From Pachypanchax playfairii (lineage: Eukaryota; Chordata; Actinopteri; Cyprinodontiformes; Aplocheilidae): DNA of 64,000 nt. This document shows positions 38,661 through 50,100 of this stretch, piece by piece. The notes beneath the pieces are model-generated. The model searched no databases and was not told where the DNA came from. It saw nothing but the letters and a program-made list of their open reading frames with translations. The translations under genes were made by a program, and so were the position numbers. Location of the stretch: NCBI GenBank assembly GCA_006937955.1, contig SSNP01000067.1:1196606-1260605 (forward strand), given 5' to 3'. Every line of letters starts with the position of its first letter. Position 1 is the stretch's first letter.

Positions 38661-39335
38661 TACATTTTCAGCTAATTTTTGTAGCTACAGTTTGAATTTG
38701 ACTTGTATCTGTCAAATTGTTAAAAAAAACCAACAACAATGGATTTACTAACAAGGAGGAAAATAGTAAAAGAGTGAGCGCAGCAGTGTAATCTCTGACT
38801 TCAGGGAGATCAGGCTCTTTCAGCTGCACCTGTGCAGCAACTGCCTTCAAATGTGTCTCACAATGAGGAGAGAGAAATGTAACAGCTTGTTGGAGTGTTG
38901 GAGGAGGGTCTCATAAAAAAAAAAACCCAAGTTAAGAACCCAGAGTAATCAGCTCTTAACAGTATCTGTTTGTAACAACCGCCCTCTTCTTCTTAAGCTA
39001 CATGTTTAACTGATCTGATTATACAGTGGGGCAAAAAAGTATTTAGTCAGCCACCAATTGTGTAAGTTCTCCCACTTAAAAAGATCAGAGAGGCCTGTAA
39101 TTTTCATCATAGGTATACCTCAACTATGAGAGACAAAATGAGGAAAAAAAATCCAGAAAATCACATTGTCTGATTTTTAAAGAATTTATTTGCAAATTAT
39201 GGTGGAAAATAAGTATTTGGTCACCTACAAACAAGTAAGATTTCTGGCTTTCACAGACCTGTAACTTCTTTAAGAGGCTCCTCGGTCCTCCACTCGTTAC
39301 CTGTATTAATGGCACCTGTGTGAACTCGTTATCAG

Positions 39336-39342
39336 TATAAAA
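39336..39342 (+). promoter_or_regulatory. TATA box candidate of the Tc1 transposase gene (copy 1)
   Basis: TATAAAA lies 45 bases upstream of the transposase ATG, between the left terminal repeat and the gene. The same heptamer is kept at the same distance in copy 2. The spacing would give a very short 5' UTR. Confidence 0.45.
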
Positions 39343-39386
39343 GACACCTGTCCACAACCTCAAACAGTCACGCTCCAAACTCCACT

Positions 39387-40409
39387 ATGGCCAAGACCAA
39401 AGAGCTGTCAAAGGACACCAGAAACAAAATTGTAGACCTTCACCAGGCTGGGAAGACTGAATCTGCAATAGGTAAGCAGCTTGGTGTGAAGAAATCAACT
39501 GTGGGAGCAATTATTAGAAAATGGAAGACATACAAGACCACTGATAATCTCCCTCGATCTGGGGCTCCACGCAAGATCCCACCCTGTGGGGTCAAAATGA
39601 TCACAAGAACGGTGAGCAAAAATCCCAGAACCACACGGAGGGACCTAGTGAATGACCTGCAGAGAGCTGGGACCAAAGTAACAAAGGCTACCATCAGTAA
39701 CACACTACGCCGCCAGGGACTCAAATCCTGCAGTGCCAGACGTGTCCCCCTGCTAAAGCCAGGACACGTCCAGGCCCGTCTGCGGTTTGCTAGAGAGCAT
39801 TTGGATGATCCAGCAGAGGATTGGGAGAACATCATATGGTCAGATGAAACCAAAATAGAACTTTTTGGTAGAAACTCAACTTGTTGTGTTTGGAGGGGAA
39901 AGAATGCTGAGTTGGATCCAAAGAACACCATACCTACTGTAAAGCATGGGGGTGGAAACATCATGCTTTGGGGCTGTTTTTCTGCAAGGGGACCAGGACG
40001 ACTGATCCGTGTAAAGGAAAGAATGAATGGGGCCATGTATCGTAAGATTTTGAGTGAAAACCTCCTTCCATCAGCAAGGGCATTGAAAATGAGACGTGGC
40101 TGGGTCTTTCAGCATGACAATGATCCCAAACACACCGCCCGGGCAACGAAGGAGTGGCTTCGTAAGAAGCATTTCAAGGTCCTGGAGTGGCCTAGCCAGT
40201 CTCCAGATCTCAACCCCATAGAAAATCTCTGGAGGGAGTTGAAAGTCCGTGTTGCCCAGCGTCAGCCCCAAAACATCACTGCTCTAGAGGAGATCTGCAT
40301 GGAGGAATGGGCCAAAATACCAGCAACAGTGTGTGAAAACCTTGTGAAGACTTACAGAAAACGTTTGACCGCTGTCATTGCCAACAAAGGCTATATAACA
40401 AAGTATTGA
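39387..40409 (+). CDS. Tc1-like transposase, intact (copy 1)
   Basis: 340 residues, the usual full length for the Tc1 family. It cuts the element out of DNA at its terminal repeats and pastes it into a TA site, acting in the nucleus. Residues 1-115 form the paired-like DNA-binding region: a helix-turn-helix around 9-45, an AT-hook-like GRPR-type motif at 56-63 (PRSGAPRK), and a second HTH around 70-112. The DDE domain carries D153 (WSDET), D244 (QHDND) and E279 (NPIENLW), with 34 residues between the last two, giving DD34E. A glycine-rich box (KHGGGNIMLWG) lies near 187-196. No stop or frameshift is present. It differs from copy 2 at seven residues (A27, P65, C67, A143, C167, R208, A329), none of them catalytic. 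The ATG starting MAKTKELSKD is the family start. Confidence 0.97.
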   Translation: MAKTKELSKDTRNKIVDLHQAGKTESAIGKQLGVKKSTVGAIIRKWKTYKTTDNLPRSGAPRKIPPCGVKMITRTVSKNPRTTRRDLVNDLQRAGTKVTKATISNTLRRQGLKSCSARRVPLLKPGHVQARLRFAREHLDDPAEDWENIIWSDETKIELFGRNSTCCVWRGKNAELDPKNTIPTVKHGGGNIMLWGCFSARGPGRLIRVKERMNGAMYRKILSENLLPSARALKMRRGWVFQHDNDPKHTARATKEWLRKKHFKVLEWPSQSPDLNPIENLWRELKVRVAQRQPQNITALEEICMEEWAKIPATVCENLVKTYRKRLTAVIANKGYITKY

Positions 40410-40627
40410 GATTAACTTTTGTTATTGACCAAATACTTATTTTCCACCATAATTTGCAAATAAATTCTTTAAAAATCAGACAATGTGATTTTCTGGATTT
40501 TTTTTCCTTATTTTGTCTCTCATAGTTGAGGTATACCTATGATGAAAATTACAGGCCTCTCTGATCTTTTTAAGTGGGAGAACTTACACAATTGGTGGCT
40601 GACTAAATACTTTTTTGCCCCACTGTA

Positions 40628-43600
40628 ACTAAAGCAGTTCCATCCTAAACTCCTTTCATAACTTCCTGTGGGCATGAGGGACTTTTTCATGTCACCCATA
40701 AACTTTCAACTTGGCTATCTGTCTGATCACTAACATAGTGGCAGCTTATGTAGTTGTGTTACCGTGGTAACAACCTTAAACACCTCTCCAATTTGAGCTT
40801 TTGCCATGCAGAAATGCATCCACTTAATACGTCATCATGACATGAGTGGGATGAGAGCAGAGAAGAAGAAACAAGAGGCTGAGACAATTTAGCTTGTAGA
40901 GATATTGTTCAGCCTGTTTGTACAACACAGGTGTTAGAAAAAAAAAACATCATAAACTGAAAGTCCCCCGTTGTACCTTTAAATAGTCTTGGAAGCAGCT
41001 GGCTGGGTATAAAACATGTTAAAGAGAAATTTTGACTCATACTCATGGCTGGAAACTCATCATTTTTATCCCTTCATTATAAAATCAGTGATATCCTCGA
41101 GTCGTGGCCTCAGCATTGACCCTATGGATTCCTCTGATTAAAAATGAAATGTCTCAGATGGTTAAGTGCGACAAGAACATCAGTGCATCATATTTATCTA
41201 TTTAGACTGTAATAAAATAAAATAAAAAATATGGGAATTGGACAGTGACCCCCATTTGTAAGGTCTAAGGGATGAAGCAGTGCACTCAATTCACATTACA
41301 GCAGACATAAATGTGTATCTATCATATTTATCTATAAGTAGTAAAGTAACTGCATTACACAACAGGAGGACACACAGACTACATTTTCGTTTAGTTTACC
41401 ACTACCACACTGACTCCTTGACCCAAGTATCGATCGCTACAGTCCAGCTAATAAAACCTGGAAATTACAATTTAAATTTATGAACTAGTCTTTCCTTTTG
41501 GACATAATAGAAATTATTAAAGAATGAAAAAAATTGAAGGATTATCATTCCTTTGTTCTTACATATTTAGGCATGACACAATTTAATAAGAACTAAATAA
41601 TGCAATCACTGGCAAAAATATGGGCTCGCCACAGTCTGAGGTTGTTTAATCACTTTGATTTTGTTTTAAAAAAAAATAGAAAAAGTTAAGAAACTATAGC
41701 TATCATACACTGATTCTGACCTGTTTTATTTAGCAGAACATTATAGTTTTCCATAACATTAATGTAGGAGTTTTTGGCACGACTTCACTTGCCTGCAAGG
41801 TGCACAGAGAGGAAAATCAATCCAAGAAGATAAAAGTATCAGTGACACTTGTGGCGTTAAGAGGAAACACCTTATTTTATAAATCAAACAACCAAGCCGA
41901 CACCAAGAAGTGGGTGGTGGCCTTTAGGGTCAATGTACAGGTACAATATCTAAACTTCAATATTTAAGTACTCAGGCTTGACTCAAACACAGAAAGTTTA
42001 TAACATTTTTGAACCTTTATTAAACAACAGATTACACTCTCGGTCGCCTTTTGACTTGACTTCAATTTCAGTTGTGTATATTTGTTGTTTAATTTATAAT
42101 CAATACATATTGGAATAAATGGAAGACGGAAAACTTTCATGAGACTACTAAATTTCAAAATAGTTTCTTCATTTCAGTTCAAATATATTTCTCCAATGGA
42201 TTTAAAATGTGTTAAAATGCTAAATTCCTGTAAAATATGTAGCCTGTACGTTGCCTAAATCAATCAGATCAATATTTTGTTAATTTGTCTCAGTACTTGC
42301 AGGATTTTGGTGATTATTTTATTTTATTTTCTGCCTTGGAGTTTACTTTTCAGCCTCTGGCTCTGTTGTAGCAATCTCTGTTGGTGCATCACAGGAGGAA
42401 AATTCGAAGGCATGTCAAATTCTTCCAACTAATCTAATCTCTTCCCTTAATGCAGTTCTGGTTAAATGTAGAAGCTGGAGGATAGTTCACAATCCCACAG
42501 AGTTCAGACATAATGTAAGTCTTGTGTGAATTATTTTAATTTAAATTTATCTCAGCCACAGGGTTTTATGTTTGTACTGACACAAACATTGGATTTGTTT
42601 TGCCCGTGTCTTGTTTTATTTAGTTTCTGATCAATATAAGACAAGTTACTAAAATTCATGACGCTTTTACAAAAAGAAATCATTTACATGAATATGACAG
42701 AGCAACATCTGACAAGCCCTAAGAGAAACAAATTAAACAAAGACAACAAGATATTGCACTTAGTCCACCCACCATGTTTTACAGATCAGGTTTTATGTGA
42801 AAACATGTCTTTTTTCTTTAATTATAACCCTCTCATTTAAACCCAGAAGTTCAATTTCATTGATGTTTTTGTTCAAAATATTTTTCTTACAGCTTTCGGG
42901 GCTTTTTCCACACTCGTTAACAGACTGCAGACAGGAAGCTTTTGCTTCTTTTGGAGTTGTGACTTTCTTTTAGCAGTTCTTTAGCACATACTTTTTACAG
43001 TTTTCTCCGAATGGTGGACTTTTAACAATAATATTAACAGACGTAAAGGATCCTTCAGTCTGTTCTTAGGTTCCTCGTTAAAGCTACTGACTGTGTAAAT
43101 TCTGTTTGTACTCATTAAATTTCGTGTTGTGCAAAATTTGATAATTCACTGCCATGCAGAAATTAGAGAACACATTTTTTATCTTGTCTGTTTAATGGGA
43201 TTCAGTTGATCTGATTTAAGAACTTTTATGAAAATCTGGTGACTTGTTGGTTTAATGTTGCAAATAAAAGAAAACTAAGCAACAGACGAAGTCACAAGCT
43301 TTTACAAAGTAAATAATATGTGCCTGATTTGCTCGTTGGTTGTCCGAGGACTATAATTAAAACTTCATGCTGCGTTTCTGAGAAAACTCCAAGAAAAACA
43401 CGTTACTAAAGAATGTCTTCACTGTGAGGTTTGGATGGTGTTTTCAGCCCGTTTTGGCTTGATGGATGTTAGTTTGTCCTACACTCTTAGCTGGGCCCTT
43501 AACTAACTCATCTAAACACGAGCACTGAGATTTACGCTCTTGAGAAATCGTCTCAATATTTACACGTCAGGTAACTACTGTGTAAGCCAACGTACCGTTT

Positions 43601-44559
43601 CTCAGAAGGTCATTGCCAGTGGCTGCACTCTGAAATAATTTAGCTCTGCATACCTACCGTGAATGTTTGCACTGCAAAAATAAACTGTTATGTACACTTG
43701 TACAGGATGTTCAACTTGAGCTGAAGTTAATGCTTGGTTGACAGAGTTGTGGATGTATTATAAATTTCCTTGCTAATATTTTGCTTAGTTTTTGTTGAGA
43801 ATATTTGCAGAAATTTGGTGCAAAAAAAAAAATAAGATTGGACAAAATGACAAGCTTACTCAGGCTTGACAGTCGTCACTAGCTTTCTACCAGATGTTTG
43901 TGTTGCTTTTACAACCTGCATTGGACTTTTTTAAAGAAATACTGCTTTTGTTTCTCTTTTTTCTGCTCATGTCTCATTCCATCCTTCCATATCTGATAGT
44001 GTTAAGCTTCAGAGTGACAGTCTTAAACAGTCCTGACACGATGGTGCAGACAAACCAGTCAGCTCTGTGCCTCAGCATCACACCTTAGTCTGGGTACATT
44101 TGTTTGGAATTGTCAAAATGCTAGAAATTTCTATGGAACCACCTCCCAGAAAGTAATCGAGCTCAGAAAATGTAGAAGTTATTTAGGAACTGTTAACAGG
44201 ATCCATCTGGCTCAGCTCATGTGGAGCAGTATGGAGGATTGATTTCCTTCGTCGCAGTTTATGTAAACATGCTTCTGTCAGGCAGCCTAAATGTTGGCTT
44301 CACCTCTACTTGGGGTGATACTCAGATTTTTTTTTGTTTGTTTGTTTTGTTCCCCAAATAAACGTCATAAAGGCTCAGAAATTCTATGTGACAGTTAAAT
44401 TTTTTTTCTATTTGGAAAATACATTCAGAAAAGAAATCTAAGCATTTGTCCCGTCTATTTCTGTCTTTTTCCTACATCCTCCTTTAAAGAAGTTCCTTTG
44501 TGTCTCAGTTTATTTTATACACCCTCAAATTCTATGAGGCCTGTGTTTAATGGAGTTTG
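40628..44559. other. intron sequence without recognised features
   Basis: AT-rich, non-repetitive to the eye apart from an (AATAA)n-like stretch near 41210-41230. No coding signal. Confidence 0.45.
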
Positions 44560-44775
44560 TTCTCGGCGAGGAATTTATGTTATTTGCTGTTAACACAGCT
44601 CATAATAGAGTATTGAAATAAGAAGCCCCAGGCCCAGGCGAATGCCGAGCTCCGCCTGCCTCAAATGATTACATCCCTCTGCCCTTCGGGGCCAAACGAC
44701 CCCTTTCTGACGAGGGGAAAGAATGTGATTGATCCAGGCTTCTCCAAAAATAATCAAATCAATTCATTCAGTCGT
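44560..44775. promoter_or_regulatory. candidate conserved non-coding element
   Basis: A compact stretch of balanced composition inside the AT-rich intron (CGGCGAGGAATTTATGTTAT, CCAGGCCCAGGCGAATGCCG, CTGCCCTTCGGGGCCAAACG, AATGTGATTGATCCAGGC, AATCAAATCAATTCATTC). No coding frame or repeat explains it. It holds TGATTGAT and AATCAAATCAATT, which are homeodomain/TALE-like sites. Conservation is inferred from texture only. Confidence 0.35.
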
Positions 44776-45161
44776 CTTTTAAGCTACAACTGTGCCAACC
44801 TTTTGAAGTATTCAGAGTAGAGGAAAAATTGTCCTTTCTCCCGAAGAACAGATCGTTTTTTTTTGGTTGCATACAGTGTGTCAGAGCATTTCTCAGAAAA
44901 GCCTGGCATGTCAGTGACTCTGGTAAATGTTAAGTCTTCTCTGTGGGAGGAATACATCTTTCTACACTTTCAAAAACACAGTCGAGAGCATCGGGCCTTT
45001 AAAAGGGGACATATCAGAATAAAATCCTTCTTTTTTTTCTGTGATTCAGAGCATATATCTGAGTGACTTCCGACCTCTAAAAGAACAACAAAAAAACAAC
45101 CATGTTACTTCATGTTGGGCTCATTGTGGTTTGGAAGTATGTGTTATACATATATACACGC

Positions 45162-45192
45162 ATCTCATACAAGCTGGTAGCTTGTATGAGAT
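45162..45192. repeat. perfect 14-bp hairpin
   Basis: ATCTCATACAAGCT and its exact inverse surround GGT. It has no TA or TTAA flank, so a transposon origin is unclear. Confidence 0.7.
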
Positions 45193-45836
45193 TCAGGGTT
45201 CCAGTAAGAGGTTTTAAAACGTTGTTCTTAGCCACCACGCACGAGTACAAACAGAGTTGTCAAAATGGTTGAACTGATCTTCAGACGAGTGTACATGTAT
45301 TTATAAAAAACCTTGGATGTTATATTGGGTTTAATAACCTTGCTAACAACTGAAGCGGTGAAGGGATACCTGCAAAAATTATAGGGTTGTATGACTGTTC
45401 TTCTGCATGTCTTTATGTTGTTTATTTAAGGGTTTCTAGTAAATCTGCATGGAGCTCCAATACCAGTCAAAACTTTGGAAGTGTGTCCTAATTCAAAAAA
45501 GCTTGGAAAGATGCAGCAGCGGAACAGCAATGCGTCTTCATGCAGCATTTGTACAGATGTCACAGATGTAATAATATAATCTGATACATTTCACAGCAAT
45601 GCAAATCTCACACCAACATAACGAGTTGAACTTAATGCTGCTTGTTCAGTTTTTCATCAAAGTCCTGTTCTTTGGTAGGTTGTTCTTGTCCCTGTCAATG
45701 TCAGCTGTCCTGCTCTAGCCAAGAGACATTTTGACCAAAGCATGTCACAGACATTTTCACTTCCATTTTTGCTTTATAAAAGACTTAATCTGTCTGTTTT
45801 AATCTGGATGGACTGTTGGAACTGTTGTTTTAGTGT

Positions 45837-45965
45837 CTGGGCTGCATGGTGGTGCAGTTGGCTCATACTGTCACCTCAGTTAAAGGGTTGCAGGTTCGAC
45901 TTAGGGTTCGTCTGTTTTCCTTGTGCATGTGTGGGCTTTCTCTGGGTGCTGTCTTTAGGAACTCT
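45837..45965 (+). repeat. decayed tRNA-like SINE (MERMAID-like)
   Basis: The text CTGGGCTGCATGGTGGTGCA, CTGTCACCTCAG, GGTTGCAGGTTCGACTTAGG and GCATGTGTGGGCTTTCTCTG follows a widespread fish repeat in order. GGTTCGACT is a B-box-like motif of an RNA polymerase III promoter. Several indels show it is old. It is not a functional tRNA gene because no cloverleaf can be formed. Confidence 0.6.
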
Positions 45966-47156
45966 AGCAGTGCTGTAACAACATTCCGGCCATTGATCTG
46001 GGCAGAGACGGAGACAAAAACACATCATAACATGCCAAGTTCTATAAGAGCAGAGATGCCGTAACGCGGGTTAACCATAACAAGTTTCCTAACAAAGGGG
46101 CAGGCATGCAGCTGGAGGCCTTACTGATTTGTGAGGAGACAAACTCTTCTTCTTAGTACTTTACTGTGACTTATTACACTCCTTATCAAGATACTGTTTT
46201 CATATGTCTCCTGTACTGTATTTGTTAAGATGCTGTTTTCTATAATAGGCCCTCCTGGCCACTCTGTGAACATTTAGAGCCTTCATTCTGTGTTGATATA
46301 TCACTTTGGGGATTTTGATCTTGTTCAGCCTCAGTGGAATGTTTTCTTTAAACGTTTTCACAGCTTGTTGAAATGCACCTCTTTTTTTTTTCCCTCTTCC
46401 CTTCTTCACCTCTGTTTCCTTTCCTCTCGGTCCCTTCATTGTTTTCTTATTCACCCCATCATTTTCCCTTCTCCTCTTTCTGACTGTCCTTCCTTTTCAG
46501 TTTTCCCCCCACTGCTTTCCACTACTTCATTAGAGTGAAAACAAATGGGCAGGTCAGGTTGTGAAACAGAGAAGCAAACTCACACACACAGCATGAAGCT
46601 GGACTAGGAAAATAATGACACCGACTGCTACCGGCCTCTTCGGGGACAGCTGGTGGAGAAAGTAAAAGATGCCAAAGGAATGATGAGATTAGGAAAGAGA
46701 ACACAAAGAAAAACAAGGGCTCGCTTTTCCAACAAAAACATGAAAATATATCCAACAAATGTCAGAAAGCATGAAGCTACAAGGGTAGAATTAGATTAAG
46801 TGAAACAATAGAGTTAGTGCGGCGTATTCGTTTTACAAATTGCTTCCCAAAAAGTGTTTTGTGTAAGCATTTTTGAAGTGGGTTCCCATTACCTGAAATG
46901 AGGTGGAGTGGCGTTTGGGGAGTGTGAACGAGCGCTGCTGGATCCCTGGACAGAACATCCAGACAGACCTTGTTAAAAGAGCAGACATCCCAATCAATAC
47001 GGTCGTTCCACCGGTGCATCCAGCTGCCAGGGACTGTACACAGATAGGCACGCCACAGCAATTTGCAGACATAAACAAGGACCTAATTGTTCAGGGCCTG
47101 GAGGTTTGAAGTGAGGGAAATAATTATGAAGTATGGTGAAGAGTTAGGAAGCTTTT

Positions 47157-47183
47157 AAACTCTCGTTTAGGAAACGAGAGTTT
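47157..47183. repeat. perfect 12-bp hairpin
   Basis: AAACTCTCGTTT, loop AGG, then AAACGAGAGTTT. It is an isolated short palindrome with no recognised context. Confidence 0.7.
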
Positions 47184-47189
47184 GGGAGT

Positions 47190-50100
47190 TCAGCAAAACT
47201 TTCTTTGACAGGTGTTTTTATTGGTAACAGCAGGTAACCTCACATTCAAGGCTGATGATTCGAAGGGGAATTAGATGAAAGCGACTCCATGCGCAGCATC
47301 AAATGTAACAAAAGGAGCCAATTCTGTTTCACGACTTTTTTTTTTTTTTTTTTTTTTAATTTTCCAAGGCTTTGGTCAGACTTGAATGTTGAAAGTCATG
47401 AAAGTAGTTTGAAAGAGTCATTTGCCATTTGTGATTTTCTGTGTAATCTTGGAGCCTCATCCCACACAGAAGAGTCGTATTGATTGGGGGTCTTAACTGA
47501 AGCCGCCTCCTGATCATCCCTTCATCTCTTTCTAAAGGGCAGAAGCGAGGGACAGTAAAGGAGAGAGGGTGAGATAAAGTAAGACGCTGCCAGAGTTCAC
47601 TGAGTATCTGAAGGGAATCTCAGAATTGCCCTTCAAAAAAAGAAAAAAAGGAAGAAAATAAAAAAAAGAAATCCAGCAGAAGCAGTGATGTAAACCTGAC
47701 CTCGCCTAGCTCACCACTTCTCATTTCTTCCCACTTCCTTCTTTTTTTGTCTCTGTTTCTCAATCTGTTTGATTCCTCGGTATGACGACCATCAAGGTTG
47801 TTTAGATGTTGGATGCTCCTCGCATGATGTTCAATTAATTAGTCCTTTAAAGCGCCCCCTAGTGTTTTCCTCCAGCTGAGGTCAGTACAGTCATACACAC
47901 TTGTGGGCTGACGGTTCGGATGCTCAGTCCTGCCATTCCTCATGTTTTGGTCTGACGAGTTTGTGATTTTTTTTGGGTGTGAGCAGCCAATAATTGTAAA
48001 AGCGAAAAAAAAAAAAGCCATTTTCCAGCTGAAATGTAGCCAGAAACAAGTTACCTGTGAAAAACAAAAATCTAGTTTACTCTGAAACAAACATTGTGAG
48101 AACAGACCTTCATAAAAGTCCCTCTGCGCTTTTTCCCCTTTTGTATTGTTGTAGAACAAAAAACATTGAATCACATGATATTGTCTTCTTTTATGTGTAT
48201 TTTTTTTTTACATTTTAGGAGAGCAACTTGAACGTAATGGCAGTACTTTTATTTCATTATGCAGAAATAACTCATAATTAAGGTTAATCATTCCAGACAG
48301 TTGCATCCAGTTGTTGTTCACAGATGTGTTTGCGTTTTATTCAGTTTGAATAGCCACTGTCAACATGTTTTTTTGGAGAAAACAGGGTCAAGCAGTTGTT
48401 ATTTTTCTTTACAGAGAGGACTGAAGGAGTCACGAGGCAAATAATTAAGCTCAGTCGCTCTGTTGTGATTATCTTTAAGGAATTCTACTTTTTTAACCTC
48501 CAGTTAAGTCGCTCTGGAATTTTTTTGGAGGGGTCCGTGTACGTGTGCTTGTATGTATTTGTGTGTTCTTGTATTATTATTAATTCAACAGTTAATTATT
48601 TTACAGTGATGATGAGGATGATGTGTTAACCAAAAAAAAAAAAAAAAGAAGGAAAGAAAAACTGCTGCATGACTCTTTAATTCTTTTCAAAACCTTGGAT
48701 TAGATTGTTCTCTGTCTGGACTTTTTTAACATATTTGTTTGCAATCACCCCAAATTGTTTCCATATGGATGACAAGCACGAACAGATAAAGTCTTTGTTG
48801 TATTAGATCATATTATTTTGTACTTTATAGGAAACATTAGCTCAAATAAATAACTAAAATGAAAGAATTGCCACCTAGAGCTGAAATAAACTTCTGATAT
48901 GTGTGAGGTATCGGTGTCACATAACACTTTTCAGTGTTTAGTCTTTGTGAGTCCTTTTTCTTTCATCAGTAATTTCACTTTTTCCACTTTTTCTTTACTT
49001 GAGAAAAATAAATTGTGGAAAGCCTCTTGAATTATGGTATGTTTTCCTCCAGACTACAGAGATAAGAAAGCTGGTGCAGAAAGAGGGATTCGACTGAGCC
49101 TTGTTCACATTCCTCTTGTTACCTTTGTCACTCGTGATGGAGTGTGGGGGTTTACGAACGTGGCCTCCAGAACCTCTTTTGCTGACCCTGCTCAGTGGAG
49201 CCCCCCAGCCCTCTTTATATGCGTATCATGTGTGAGCGTGTGTTGCGACACCCTGCTTTTCAGTTCTGTTGCTGTCTGATATTGTGCAGGGATGAGAAGG
49301 ACCAGACCTTAGATGCTGCAAGCAGTGCCTGATCTGGATTTTAAGAGCACATTCAGAGCCATGCACTGCAGATTTCTCTTAGGCTCACTTTCCTTTCTGC
49401 GCCTAATCAAAGTGACTAAGCTCTGGCTTTCTTCGGTGAATAGCAGTCTATTCCTTAAGCTTCCAAGCCAAAAGCATCAATCGTTCATTTAGAAATCTTG
49501 AATCCTCCAGATAAAGGTGAGGGGACCTCTTTTGTGCCTCTGTACTCCGTAAATCTCAGTCTTTGTTATTTTATTTTTTTTTCTCCTCTTCTACCCCTTC
49601 CTCTCTCCGTTCTTTCTCATCAAAGAAGGAGAACTATCTCTCAGTTTCGCAGATACTTTCTTCTAAACTTTACAATGGGGCTTTTCCCAGGAGCAGTTTT
49701 AAAGAAGGCTATAAATCTGACCTGTTTAAACCCAGACATGTATAAGCTGTGTTTCACTAAGACCTGATGCACGGCATTCTTCTGGCACCTAAACAAGCTT
49801 TTTAAACATTTACTCCAAATGTATTTACTGGTTGACTGATACACTGTTTACATGAGAGCAGACAGAAGAGCAAAGATATTTGTCTCTCTTTATGGGGTTA
49901 GGGACTCGCTATGGCTGCCACATGGCAAAGAAAACGAAAGAAAAGGAAAATATCGTCGTGCCGACATGTGCTGAATATAATGAAAACACAGAGGAAATGA
50001 ACAGACATTTGGCTGTTTTTCTGGGTAAGAAAAAGGTGCTACAAATAATATTGTACTCAGTGGATTTTCATGTAGCAGATGTACTTTTTTTTTGCCTTTT

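Larger units (their letters stand above)
39024..40625 (+). mobile_element. full-length Tc1-like DNA transposon, copy 1
   Basis: A 1,602-bp element flanked by a TA duplication (39022-39023 and 40626-40627). It starts CAGTGGGGCAAAAAAG and ends with the inverse, CTTTTTTGCCCCACTG. The terminal inverted repeats run 200 bp on each side (39024-39223 and 40426-40625). I saw one clear mismatch between the arms of this copy (GAGG against the inverse of CCTTA). Each arm repeats the motif AAGTATTTRGTCA near its outer and inner ends, which is IR/DR organisation. One transposase gene lies between them. It is inserted in the sense orientation of fbxl17, 2.2 kb into the last intron. Confidence 0.97.

Noticed and set aside
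39440..40036. 198-codon antisense frame in Tc1 copy 1 (and its twin at 52143-52739)
   Set aside because: It overlaps the transposase on the opposite strand. It appears in both copies only because the copies are nearly identical.
45880..45910. tRNA gene suggested by GGTTCGACT
   Set aside because: Only a B-box-like motif is present; no acceptor stem or anticodon arm. It belongs to a decayed SINE.
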